17,544 nt of DNA. Origin: Nitrospirota bacterium. GTDB taxonomy: Bacteria > Nitrospirota > Thermodesulfovibrionia > Thermodesulfovibrionales > JdFR-88. A program made the translations under genes and the position numbers. The notes under the pieces were generated by a model. It did no database searches. It saw nothing but the letters and a program-made list of their open reading frames with translations, and was not told the origin of the DNA. Location: the NCBI GenBank assembly GCA_021812785.1, contig JAKAMR010000062.1, forward strand, positions 1 to 17,544, given 5' to 3'. Numbering within the stretch: the first letter of the stretch is position 1; each line of letters starts with the position of its first letter. Positions 7,553 through 14,383 of the stretch are shown here, one piece after another.

Positions 7553-7704
7553 ACGCTTCATTCTTTTGAAGCGTCATTCCGGCCGGATTTATTCGGGTTG
7601 AAAAAAAAGGGCGGAATCTTTCTTGCCGTAAAAGGCGAAGAACGATTCCCGTCGTGGCGGGAATGACGGCCGGCAGGAGTTCACTGACAGTGAATTCCTG
7701 CCGG
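7553..7704. repeat. REP-like cluster of three strong inverted repeats
   Basis: Three hairpins stand in 152 bases. The first is ACGCTTCA/TGAAGCGT (7553-7574, loop 6). The second is ATTCCCG/CGGGAAT (7645-7664, loop 6). The third is a 16-bp stem at 7670-7685/7689-7704 with one G-T pair and a GAC loop. GTCATTCC (7573-7580) and its complement GGAATGAC (7660-7667) bracket about 95 bases like terminal repeats. A minus-strand reading across the second hairpin gives VIPATTGI, close to the VIPAKAGIQ-type translation well known for dispersed bacterial ATTCCCG repeats. Together with 7385-7552 and 7705-7796 this gene-free stretch probably holds REP/MITE-type repeat debris. Copy number elsewhere in the genome cannot be seen here. 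Confidence 0.55.
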
Positions 7705-7796
7705 TGCTGGAAATCAGCCTGCAAACTGAAGGCTTGCAACATTTTTTTTGAAGACTTTCGCATGATAAATTTACGCAACTATAAGGCTATGGCTAA

Positions 7797-8602
7797 TTGA
7801 ACAAGCTGGCCGCAGGCATATTATCAGTCATTATCCTGATTTATCATTATATGCAGATCCTTGTTTTTTGCAGGCCGGCTGAGAAGGCTGTGGTACTGGT
7901 TCAGAGCATTGCCATGCCAATGACGTTATCCAATGCCGGCGGGGTAGTGATCTTTCTGTACACTTTTCGAGGAGCGCAGGACCAAAAAAAAGGGACGAAT
8001 ATCTCCAGGCAAAAGAAAGAATAGAGAGTGAGCTGAGGATCGCAACTGACATACAGATGAGCATGATACCCCATGTCTTTACAGTCGTGCCGTCACGTCC
8101 TGAATTCAACCTCTTCGGGACCATGAACCCTGCCAAGGAAGTGGGAGGGGATTTTTATGATTTTTTTGTCCTGGGCGATCATCTTTTCTTTAGCGCCGGG
8201 GACGTCTCCGATAAAGGCGTTCCGGCGGCACTGCTTATGGCGGTAACCAAAACGCTTCTGAAAAGCTCGGCCGCGAATAATCTCAGCCCTGCCGATATAT
8301 TTGACAAAGTCAACAGAGAGATCGACGCAAATAATAGATCGATGATGTTCGTTACCTGTTTTTGCGCCAAAGTCGACTATACGGCTGGTGAATTGACCTT
8401 TTCGAATGCAGGTCACAATCCGCTCATTCTGATTGCCAAAGGGCTCAATTCGGAGGATTGCCGTCTTGCCAAGTCCTTGTTTTTAAAGGTGATGCCAGAG
8501 AGGGGATTTCAAATATTACAGGGTATAGAAAGTTGGCGCGCACGCTGCTGGTATTTATTAGATCCCATGGAGAGCCGTATTTACGTCATTCAGCGCCTTT
8601 AG
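7797..8602 (+). pseudogene. Remnant of a LytS-type 5TM / SpoIIE-family PP2C phosphatase gene, frameshifted
   Basis: Two overlapping frames together resemble one signalling protein. The first (7797-8024) encodes KLAAGILSVIILIY and a second hydrophobic segment ending LSNAGGVVIFLYTF, like the last helices of a LytS-type 5TM receptor. The second frame, open through 8602, gives a linker (KERIESELRIATDIQMSMIP) and a SpoIIE/RsbU phosphatase core: AKEVGGDFYDFF, AGDVSDKGVPAALLM and FSNAGHNPL. The frames meet at a run of eight A (7984-7991); one added A, or a -1 slip, fuses them as DQKKRDEYLQ. A TAA directly before codon 7797 removes the N-terminal helices. After NAGHNP the normal C-terminal third is replaced by unrelated sequence. 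Three defects argue for a decayed gene rather than a working frameshift product. Confidence 0.7.
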
Positions 8603-8640
8603 GCGGCTTAATTCTCTAATATGCATCCAGTTGCAAATTA

Positions 8641-8725
8641 TGGTGCAGGTACCGAGACTCGAACTCGGACGGGTTTCCCCACCAGATCCTAAGTCTGGCG
8701 CGTATGCCAATTCCGCCATACCTGC
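8641..8725 (-). tRNA. tRNA-Leu (anticodon UAG)
   Basis: On the minus strand an 85-base cloverleaf is visible. The acceptor stem GCAGGTA pairs with TACCTGC, and the D-arm holds the long AATTGGCA loop. The anticodon stem CCAGA/TCTGG surrounds loop CTTAGGA, whose anticodon TAG is at 8689-8691. A long class-II variable arm (TGGGGAAACCCGT) and the T-arm CCGAG-TTCGAGT-CTCGG follow. The terminal CCA is encoded. The long variable arm and UAG anticodon identify tRNA-Leu reading CUN codons. No other tRNA is adjacent. Confidence 0.97.
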
Positions 8726-9152
8726 TTAAAAAATGTTAACATAACACCATATCCGGCGTCTTCCATCCCCGACCATTTAAAAGAAATTTTTTAAGAATGA
8801 CTGGAACATATCTCAAAACCGCTTCCGGCTGCAAGATACTGAAATGAGCAGCGAGCGGCCAGCGAGCGCACCTTGATAAATCTGAAATTCCAGACATTCG
8901 ATGCCTGCAGGGCATAAAATCGCGGCATACGGCGTCATCAAGGAAAAACCGGTCCTCAATGCAGCGCTGCTGCACCTCCGGGGGATTTCCCTTTCTTTCT
9001 TGTCTGCCACGATTTCCGCTCTCTTTCGCTTCAAAATCAATTTTGAGATAGGTTCTGCTCAAGAGCGATCATAGACAAAAAAGGTGAAAAAAAAGACCAA
9101 AATCAAGAAATATCCTTCAATATTAAGGACTTAGAAGGTAAATGACTGTCCG
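8726..9152. other. Intergenic stretch without a recognisable gene
   Basis: About 430 bases lie between the tRNA and the end of the chaperone gene. Minus-strand frames at 8736-9062 and 8813-9040 are open, but their translations are low-complexity, rich in Arg and Cys, lack ribosome sites and match no family I know. A short inverted repeat (TCCTT/AAGGA, 9113-9129) is followed on the minus strand by a T-rich run (around 9084-9095). It could end the oxidoreductase operon transcript, but the structure is weak. Confidence 0.5.
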
Positions 9153-9821
9153 TTAAAAACGGCATTCGTTCGAAATGAAATTCCGGGTGAAAGCGGCGAC
9201 CAGTCTGTAAAAATCCGAGGACGCCTTTTCGTGTATTTCGTTCAGGTAATCGTTGACCCAGCTTCGTATAAAGCGTTCAAAGAAACTCTTTTCTCTGTAA
9301 ACAACGTCATTGAAAAGGTCAGAAGCGTCGCGTGCTCTGTAATATTGTTCTCTTTCTATAAGGAAAGACATGAAGTTAAACAGGCTTGCGACATGGTCCG
9401 GGTGAAAAACAAAAACGTCCTCCCTGTCATTGCCGAACCTAGCGCCGTACGCGCCGTATGTGGCCGCTAATTCTTCCGAAAGACTCCCAAAAAAACTGTT
9501 TTTCAAGTCAGTCCCCATAAAGGCGGATGCAACCGGCGGGACATAGGTGTCCGCGACTGGAATTAAAAAAATCTCTTCAAACTCCCCACAAAGCTCTTTT
9601 ATCATAGCTTTGTCTGACAGAAGTCTTTCAACAATGAACTTAAGTTTGCCGGTTATTTCCTCGCATTTGCAGAACTTTCCCAAAAAGGCCAGCAGGCCCT
9701 CCGTATTTAATTTCGTCAGGAGGGCCTCGTCCGGCTTTTTGGAAAACAGCTCTGAGAGCACGTCATACGTGAGCTTTCTGTTAAAGCCCAATTCCTCAAA
9801 CGCCTGCGCATCCACGCTCAT
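9153..9821 (-). CDS. TorD/DmsD-family chaperone for the molybdoenzyme
   Basis: The 222-residue all-helical product resembles TorD-family redox-enzyme maturation proteins. These bind the Tat signal of molybdenum oxidoreductases in the cytoplasm and hold export until the cofactor is inserted. Supporting blocks are LTYDVLSELFSKKPD at the N-terminus, EFEEIFLIPVADTYVPPVAS (the family's Y-P-x-S region), HPDHVASLFNFMSFLIERE (the P-D-H-x3-E/L-F-M core) and FFERFIRSWVNDYLNEI (the family's F-x-x-W-V block). Its ATG overlaps the stop of the catalytic-subunit gene by one base (TAATG), so the two are translationally coupled. It is the last gene of the operon. I am confident of the family and infer that the client is the adjacent Tat-exported enzyme. 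Confidence 0.88.
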   Translation of the reverse strand: MSVDAQAFEELGFNRKLTYDVLSELFSKKPDEALLTKLNTEGLLAFLGKFCKCEEITGKLKFIVERLLSDKAMIKELCGEFEEIFLIPVADTYVPPVASAFMGTDLKNSFFGSLSEELAATYGAYGARFGNDREDVFVFHPDHVASLFNFMSFLIEREQYYRARDASDLFNDVVYREKSFFERFIRSWVNDYLNEIHEKASSDFYRLVAAFTRNFISNECRF

Positions 9822-12800
9822 TATACCTTCTCTACCTTCACGGGCGTATCGTAGTAATTCATGGAGCCGCCCACGGGGTCCGTCAGCGAGACCGTCCAGC
9901 CGTCGCTTGCGGCTATGGACTCATCAACCAGCATCAGAGGGTTCAGGTGCGTCCCTGTGTTTCTGGCCGGGTCGCCTTCATACTTTTTGCCGTTTATGTA
10001 CCAGGTGCCGCTGCCGGCCTGCCATCTGCCAAACGGTGCGGAAAAGGTCACCACGCCAGGCCGCAGGCACAGCCTCACCCTGGCCGTGGCAATCATCCCC
10101 TTCTTATACGTGGGTGAGCTGACCTTTACACGGTCGCCGTCGCTTATGCCCATCTTCTTTGCGTCCACTTCGCTTATGTCTATGAAGTTGCCGGGCAGAA
10201 TCTCTATAAGCCACGGGTCGTGCATGGTCCTTGATTTGGAATGGAAAGGCAGTTTGTAGGTTGAAAGAAGCAGGGGGTATTCGCTTCTCGAATATTTTTT
10301 ATAGATGTGGTTGCCCTTCATGTCCCTTACAGGCTCAAGCATGGTAGTGCCGTTGAACCTTTCGCCGCTTATCGCGTTATGCGTATTTGCGACAGTCTCG
10401 TTGTATATCTGGACTGCGATCTTCTTTGCCCCCCACCTGTGCGTCACCCAGCCGCCAGAAGGCTCATATGCCACGTCCTGGCCTTCAAATCTGCCTCCCC
10501 TGGCCATCACGTAGGCGACTTTTTGCCAGTCCTCCGGCTTTAGGGCGTTGGGGTATTTTTTCATATATTCCTTTACCGTGACCATCTCTTCGCCAGTCGC
10601 ATCGGGCACCGGGCCAAGCTTGACAAACGAGCCATTTTCTTTTTTCATCAGGCTCTTGTCATACGCTATGTTTGCCACCATCTTCAGGTAGAAATCTTCC
10701 CGCTCGTTGAGGTCCCCGCCTTCCATGAAGGCATTCTTGCCAAAGCCGGGCAAGCCAAGTTTCCTTGCGACGTCAATCAGGAAGTTCTCCATGCAGATGG
10801 GCTTGCCTTCCGCGGTCCTGGCCGTCATGGGCTCGATTACCGGCTGGCGCACCGCTATGCGGGATGTCGCATAAGTGGGAAGGCTGCCCAAGGCGCCCCA
10901 GCATTCAAGGTAAGTGGTATCGGGGACTATGTAGTCCGCGTATTTGGAGCTCTCGGAGACCACGATGTCAGAGTTTATGAACAGGGGCACCTTTTCGAGG
11001 TCTTTTGCCAGCCTGATCCACGCAAGAGACTCGTCATTTCCGCCGCCGTGTCCGGGGTTGGACCATGCGGGGTTCCCCATCGTCATGAAGAATATTTTCG
11101 CGGGATAGGGGTACTGGAAGTACATGCCTGCCCATTCTTCCTGCCATATGCCGAAACCGAAGGGAAACCACGGGCGCTTCGCGGGGAAAGGACTGCCTCC
11201 AGAGGCTACCCTTTTTTTGTACTCGGAGGTGTTCTCATAAAAGCTGCCTTCCCTTGATATCTTGACCCCTTTGGGAGGGACGAAACCCGGCCACTTCGTC
11301 ATGTCATATTTTCCGCCCATGGCATTAGCCGCGCCGCCCCCGGCGATATATCCGCCCTGCCAGTCTACATTGCCTATGAGCACGTTCAACATGAGGATCG
11401 CCCGTGCATGGTAATATCCGTTTGTATGCTTGACGGGCCCCCTGTACAGGTCCGCAACCGCTTTTTTGCCATGGGAAGTGAACTCCTTTGCGAGTTCCAC
11501 CAGGACTTTCCTCGAGATGCCAGCCTCTTTCTCGTACTCTTCCATCGTATGAGCGGAGAGTTCCTTCCAGAGCATCTGCATGCTTGTCATGCAGGGCACT
11601 CCCTTCACTGATACAGGCTCGAGCGACAAAAAGCCCGTGGGCCACAGTTCCGCCTTTTTGGACGAGGAGGCGGCCACGTTTTCCCTTGAGGCCTTGTCCA
11701 CAACGTACTCCTCTTTGCCGGCCTTTAAAAATTTACCATAATCCTTATTTGATTCATCGGCTATTACCAGGTGACAGGCGTTTGAAAAGCTGGGTTCTCC
11801 GTTTTTCTGGGCGGCGTCGAAGTTCGGGTTCTCCAGATATTTCTCATCGTATTTTTTGTTCTCGACAATCCATCTGAGCATGCCCATGGCAAAAGCGCCA
11901 TCGCCGTCTGGCTTTACCGGGATGTAATCCGCATGGGCTATCTGGTTGCCACCCCTGGGGTCAATAAACACCATCTTGCATTTCCCGCTTGCGGTCGCCG
12001 CGGCGGACCTCCTTGCCAGGGTCTGCATCGGAAAATTCGCTTCGTAGTAATTGGCCCCGAAGATAAGGACAAACTCTGAGTTGGGCAGATCCGGTTTCAG
12101 CATCGCGCTGCCGGCGTATGTGGACAGGGTCCCTACATGATGGGAGAGCTCGCAGACGGACACATGGGGTATCGCGTTGACCGAGCCCAGGGCGTTTGCG
12201 AACCTGGCTACCATATTGGCCTGGCCGCCTTCGGCCCTGCCCCAGGTGGCGACAAACTGGTTTGTCTTTGGACCGAAGTCAGGATGGTCCGGGTCCGCCG
12301 GGACGAACCGGTTATGGCCGTTGTTCCACAAATGCTTGAACCCCTCGACAAACCTGTTTTCCTCTCCAGGCACGTCTTTGAACAGGTAGCCCCCGTTTAC
12401 CACCTCGTCTATGAGCTGCTCATAGGAAATGACCTGGAATTTCCCGGAGCCCCTCGGTCCTTTCCGCTTCAGCGGCAAATAGACCCTGTATGGGTCGTAT
12501 GCGGACTGTATCCCGGCCTGCCCCCTCGGGCACAGAGAATGTGCGCCATCTGTATAAGGTTTCGAGGTGTCATAAGCCCCCCCCACATAAACTATCGCGT
12601 CTTTAGCGGGAACTTCGTAATTTAATGTCGGCTGGGTGGTCTGTATGTCGTACGGATTGCCATCAAGTTTAACTATCGTACCGTTAAACACCCTGGCCAT
12701 CAGGCCGCAGTCGCCATGACACTGCTTGCATACCGAAAATTTGACTTTGACGCCCGGCCAGTTTTCCACCCTGCCGGGATAGCTGTATCGTACGTCGTTT

Positions 12801-12907
12801 GACAATATCTTAGGCAATTCCATCTGGTCCAGACCGCCGCCGGCTATGATTACTCCCGCGCCGAACGTACAACCCTTTAAAAAATCTCTTCTATCAAGGT
12901 TGGCCAC
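9821..12907 (-). CDS. Tat-exported molybdopterin oxidoreductase, TtrA-like catalytic subunit
   Basis: The 1028-residue product is a DMSO-reductase-family bis-MGD enzyme acting outside the cytoplasm. A Tat signal (DRRDFLKG, Arg6-Arg7) precedes a 4Fe-4S motif, CKQCHGDCG (Cys60, 63, 67), with the fourth Cys126 in LCPRG. A cysteine in SVCELSHH (Cys252) is the likely Mo ligand. Segments resembling tetrathionate reductase TtrA run through the whole chain: FGPKTNQ, NACHLVIADE, AKEFTSHGKKA, MLNVLIGN, ADYIVPDTTYLE, ARTAEGKP, ISGERFNG and the C-terminal DTPVKVEKV. Length suits TtrA or SrrA (about 1000) better than ArrA/ArxA (about 830-850). I chose a GTG start at 12907 because AGGAGG is six bases before it; the ATG at 12913 directly abuts that site. 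Substrate could be tetrathionate, selenate, arsenate or another oxyanion. No gene symbol is justified. Confidence 0.88.
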   Translation of the reverse strand: MANLDRRDFLKGCTFGAGVIIAGGGLDQMELPKILSNDVRYSYPGRVENWPGVKVKFSVCKQCHGDCGLMARVFNGTIVKLDGNPYDIQTTQPTLNYEVPAKDAIVYVGGAYDTSKPYTDGAHSLCPRGQAGIQSAYDPYRVYLPLKRKGPRGSGKFQVISYEQLIDEVVNGGYLFKDVPGEENRFVEGFKHLWNNGHNRFVPADPDHPDFGPKTNQFVATWGRAEGGQANMVARFANALGSVNAIPHVSVCELSHHVGTLSTYAGSAMLKPDLPNSEFVLIFGANYYEANFPMQTLARRSAAATASGKCKMVFIDPRGGNQIAHADYIPVKPDGDGAFAMGMLRWIVENKKYDEKYLENPNFDAAQKNGEPSFSNACHLVIADESNKDYGKFLKAGKEEYVVDKASRENVAASSSKKAELWPTGFLSLEPVSVKGVPCMTSMQMLWKELSAHTMEEYEKEAGISRKVLVELAKEFTSHGKKAVADLYRGPVKHTNGYYHARAILMLNVLIGNVDWQGGYIAGGGAANAMGGKYDMTKWPGFVPPKGVKISREGSFYENTSEYKKRVASGGSPFPAKRPWFPFGFGIWQEEWAGMYFQYPYPAKIFFMTMGNPAWSNPGHGGGNDESLAWIRLAKDLEKVPLFINSDIVVSESSKYADYIVPDTTYLECWGALGSLPTYATSRIAVRQPVIEPMTARTAEGKPICMENFLIDVARKLGLPGFGKNAFMEGGDLNEREDFYLKMVANIAYDKSLMKKENGSFVKLGPVPDATGEEMVTVKEYMKKYPNALKPEDWQKVAYVMARGGRFEGQDVAYEPSGGWVTHRWGAKKIAVQIYNETVANTHNAISGERFNGTTMLEPVRDMKGNHIYKKYSRSEYPLLLSTYKLPFHSKSRTMHDPWLIEILPGNFIDISEVDAKKMGISDGDRVKVSSPTYKKGMIATARVRLCLRPGVVTFSAPFGRWQAGSGTWYINGKKYEGDPARNTGTHLNPLMLVDESIAASDGWTVSLTDPVGGSMNYYDTPVKVEKV

Positions 12908-12985
12908 AGACATCCTCCTCTTTTTTATGCGGCACCGCAACGCGTACCTGCCGCCATTTTTACCATTCAGTCCCCGCTGTCAGCG

Positions 12986-14095
12986 TCATTCCGCCTTATA
13001 GGGGTTCTCCTGCTCTTCGACGCCGGGCAACACGGCTTTCCCGCCGAGTTTTTCGTAAGCGGGGGTTGTGAAGCCCATCGCGTAGGTGTACATTATCTTT
13101 GCCTTCTCCGGGCTGGCTTCAAACAGGTCGCCGTGCATATCAATGTAATAAACATTCGGCCCGGTGCCATAGTTCACCAGCAATCTGGATGTACGATTGG
13201 TTGCGATAAGCCTTGACACTTCGCTCTTCGGGTCAAGCAGGTCGCCAAATACCCTTGCCCTGCCAACGCAGGATGTGGCGCATGCCGGGATCAGGCCACG
13301 GTTCAGCCTGTGCACGCAAAGGGTGCATTTGTCAGCGGTCTTTGAGACCGGATTGAAAAAGCGGTTTCCATAGGGGCATGCCTTCACGCAGATGCCGCAG
13401 CCTATGCATGCGTCGTAATCCACCAGCACAAGGCCGTCCTGCCGTTTATATGTCGCTTGCACCGGGCAGGATTCGACACATGGCGGGTGGTCACAATGGT
13501 TGCACATGGTCGGCAGCATGGATTTTTTCACATTTGGCGCATAGTTTCCATCATCCGTGATCACGATGCCGTCCTCGCGCCTCTCCATGTGGCCGTGCTC
13601 TATCACCCTGACGGCGGTCCTGAAAACAGCCAGCGGGACCTTATTTTCACTTTTGCACGCGACGACGCAGGCCTGGCAGCCGACGCACCTTCTTAAATCC
13701 ATGACCATCACCCATTTATGTTTGGGATGGCTGCCTTTAATCTTGGAGAAACTGTCATGCCAGACAGGCAAGTTGTTTGCATTTTCAAGCTTGCCCCAGT
13801 CATTCCACCCGTCATTGACGTCGAAGGAAGGGTCCATCCAGCCCATCCATCTGTGGTTCTTGAGCGGGCCGGTGATTTGATTGGAGCCCGGGTCAGGCGT
13901 ATTATAGCCGCCACTTCTGTGTTTTCTCTTTTTGATGGCGTTCTTCGCCTCCGCCAAGGCGTTGGATGCCCTGCCGAAAATCGTTCCCACAGCTAAAAAA
14001 CCGCCAGCCATCATCCCAAGCTTTTTTAAAAAACCCCTGCGTTCACCTTCAGCGGATTTTTCAACTGCCTTGTTCTTCTTTGAAGAGCCGTCCAT
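12986..14095 (-). CDS. Tat-exported four-cluster ferredoxin subunit (TtrB/PsrB/DmsB-type) with N-terminal extension
   Basis: This 369-residue protein is the electron-transfer subunit of the adjacent molybdoenzyme. Four cysteine groups bind four 4Fe-4S clusters: CVGCQACVVAC (137-147), CNHCDHPPCVESC (198-210), CIGCGICVKAC (230-240) and C257/C260 with C272/C276. A Tat signal, ERRGFLKKLG (18-27), precedes a hydrophobic segment. TtrB-type proteins are usually about 200-250 residues. The extra length is mainly residues 50-128, a Trp/Asn/Asp-rich stretch (HRWMGWMDPSFDVNDGWNDW) between the signal and cluster I that I do not recognise. The ATG has AGGAGG four bases upstream. It is the first gene of the operon, behind a sigma-54 promoter, and the catalytic subunit follows after about 80 bases. 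No NrfD/TtrC-like membrane subunit is encoded nearby. Confidence 0.92.
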   Translation of the reverse strand: MDGSSKKNKAVEKSAEGERRGFLKKLGMMAGGFLAVGTIFGRASNALAEAKNAIKKRKHRSGGYNTPDPGSNQITGPLKNHRWMGWMDPSFDVNDGWNDWGKLENANNLPVWHDSFSKIKGSHPKHKWVMVMDLRRCVGCQACVVACKSENKVPLAVFRTAVRVIEHGHMERREDGIVITDDGNYAPNVKKSMLPTMCNHCDHPPCVESCPVQATYKRQDGLVLVDYDACIGCGICVKACPYGNRFFNPVSKTADKCTLCVHRLNRGLIPACATSCVGRARVFGDLLDPKSEVSRLIATNRTSRLLVNYGTGPNVYYIDMHGDLFEASPEKAKIMYTYAMGFTTPAYEKLGGKAVLPGVEEQENPYKAE

Positions 14096-14180
14096 CTTGC
14101 CTCCTTTTTAAAATCAATGGTAGCGGGCTGAAAGTAGTCCATTTTCATGTGTTTTGAAACAAGACATTTATGAATGGAAA

Positions 14181-14196
14181 AGCATCTTTTATGCCA
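14181..14196 (-). promoter_or_regulatory. Sigma-54 (-24/-12) promoter of the oxidoreductase operon
   Basis: The minus-strand sequence TGGCATAAAAGATGCT matches the sigma-54 consensus TGGCAYRNNNNTTGCW at every defined base except one T, with the exact ten-base GG-to-GC spacing. It predicts a start of transcription near 14170 and a leader of about 75 bases before the ferredoxin-subunit ATG. The NtrC-family activator encoded immediately upstream has the GAFTGA loop needed to drive such a promoter. Confidence 0.85.
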
Positions 14197-14237
14197 GTTG
14201 GAACTTATTGAATTTCAAGAAAATGCCTTGGAAGGAT

Positions 14238-14253
14238 GTTACGAAAAAGTAAC
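14238..14253. promoter_or_regulatory. Proximal activator site, GTTAC-N6-GTAAC
   Basis: GTTACGAAAAAGTAAC is a perfect 5-bp inverted repeat with a six-base spacer. Its centre is about 76 bases upstream of the predicted transcription start. The same repeat recurs once more upstream, and nowhere else that I noticed. It is the likely enhancer (UAS) for the neighbouring NtrC-family regulator. Confidence 0.72.
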
Positions 14254-14283
14254 GGAAAGAAATTGCAATCCCGATAAAAAATA

Positions 14284-14329
14284 TTGATTTAAAAGAGAAA
14301 TTTTGATTTTCAATGGGAATCCTTGATTT
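14284..14329. repeat. Three TTGATTT repeats between the two activator sites
   Basis: TTGATTT occurs at 14284, 14303 and 14323 on the + strand, spaced 19 and 20 bases, about two helical turns. On the minus strand the one nearest the promoter reads AATCAATATTTTT, one mismatch from the IHF consensus WATCAANNNNTTR. A DNA-bending role between enhancers and promoter is possible. The AT-rich context makes chance occurrence plausible too. Confidence 0.35.
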
Positions 14330-14330
14330 C

Positions 14331-14346
14331 GTTACGATTAAGTAAC
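14331..14346. promoter_or_regulatory. Distal activator site, GTTAC-N6-GTAAC
   Basis: GTTACGATTAAGTAAC repeats both half-sites and the spacer length of the proximal site. The two centres are 93 bases apart, close to nine helical turns, and this one lies about 169 bases upstream of the predicted start. Paired enhancers of this kind are typical for NtrC-family activators. It sits just after the regulator's own stop codon. Confidence 0.72.
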
Positions 14347-14383
14347 AGGCGGGAAGCTCCTTTGAAGGGATATTTTATTTTTT

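Noticed and set aside
7545..7778. Minus-strand frame of 77 codons as a small gene
   Set aside because: It runs through the REP-like hairpins and its translation contains the typical repeat peptide VIPATTGI; there is no ribosome site.
8560..8725. tRNA-Leu 3' end as an integration site for a mobile element carrying the pseudogene
   Set aside because: I found no repeated copy of the tRNA 3' end and no integrase in the window; the idea rests only on adjacency.
8736..9062. Minus-strand frames between the tRNA and the chaperone as small genes
   Set aside because: Two different frames are open over the same bases; neither has a ribosome site or a recognisable domain.
9821..12907. Naming the catalytic subunit ttrA, arrA, arxA or srrA
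   Set aside because: Sequence resemblance is closest to TtrA, but the missing TtrC, the different regulatory layout and the altered pterin-site segment leave the substrate undecided.
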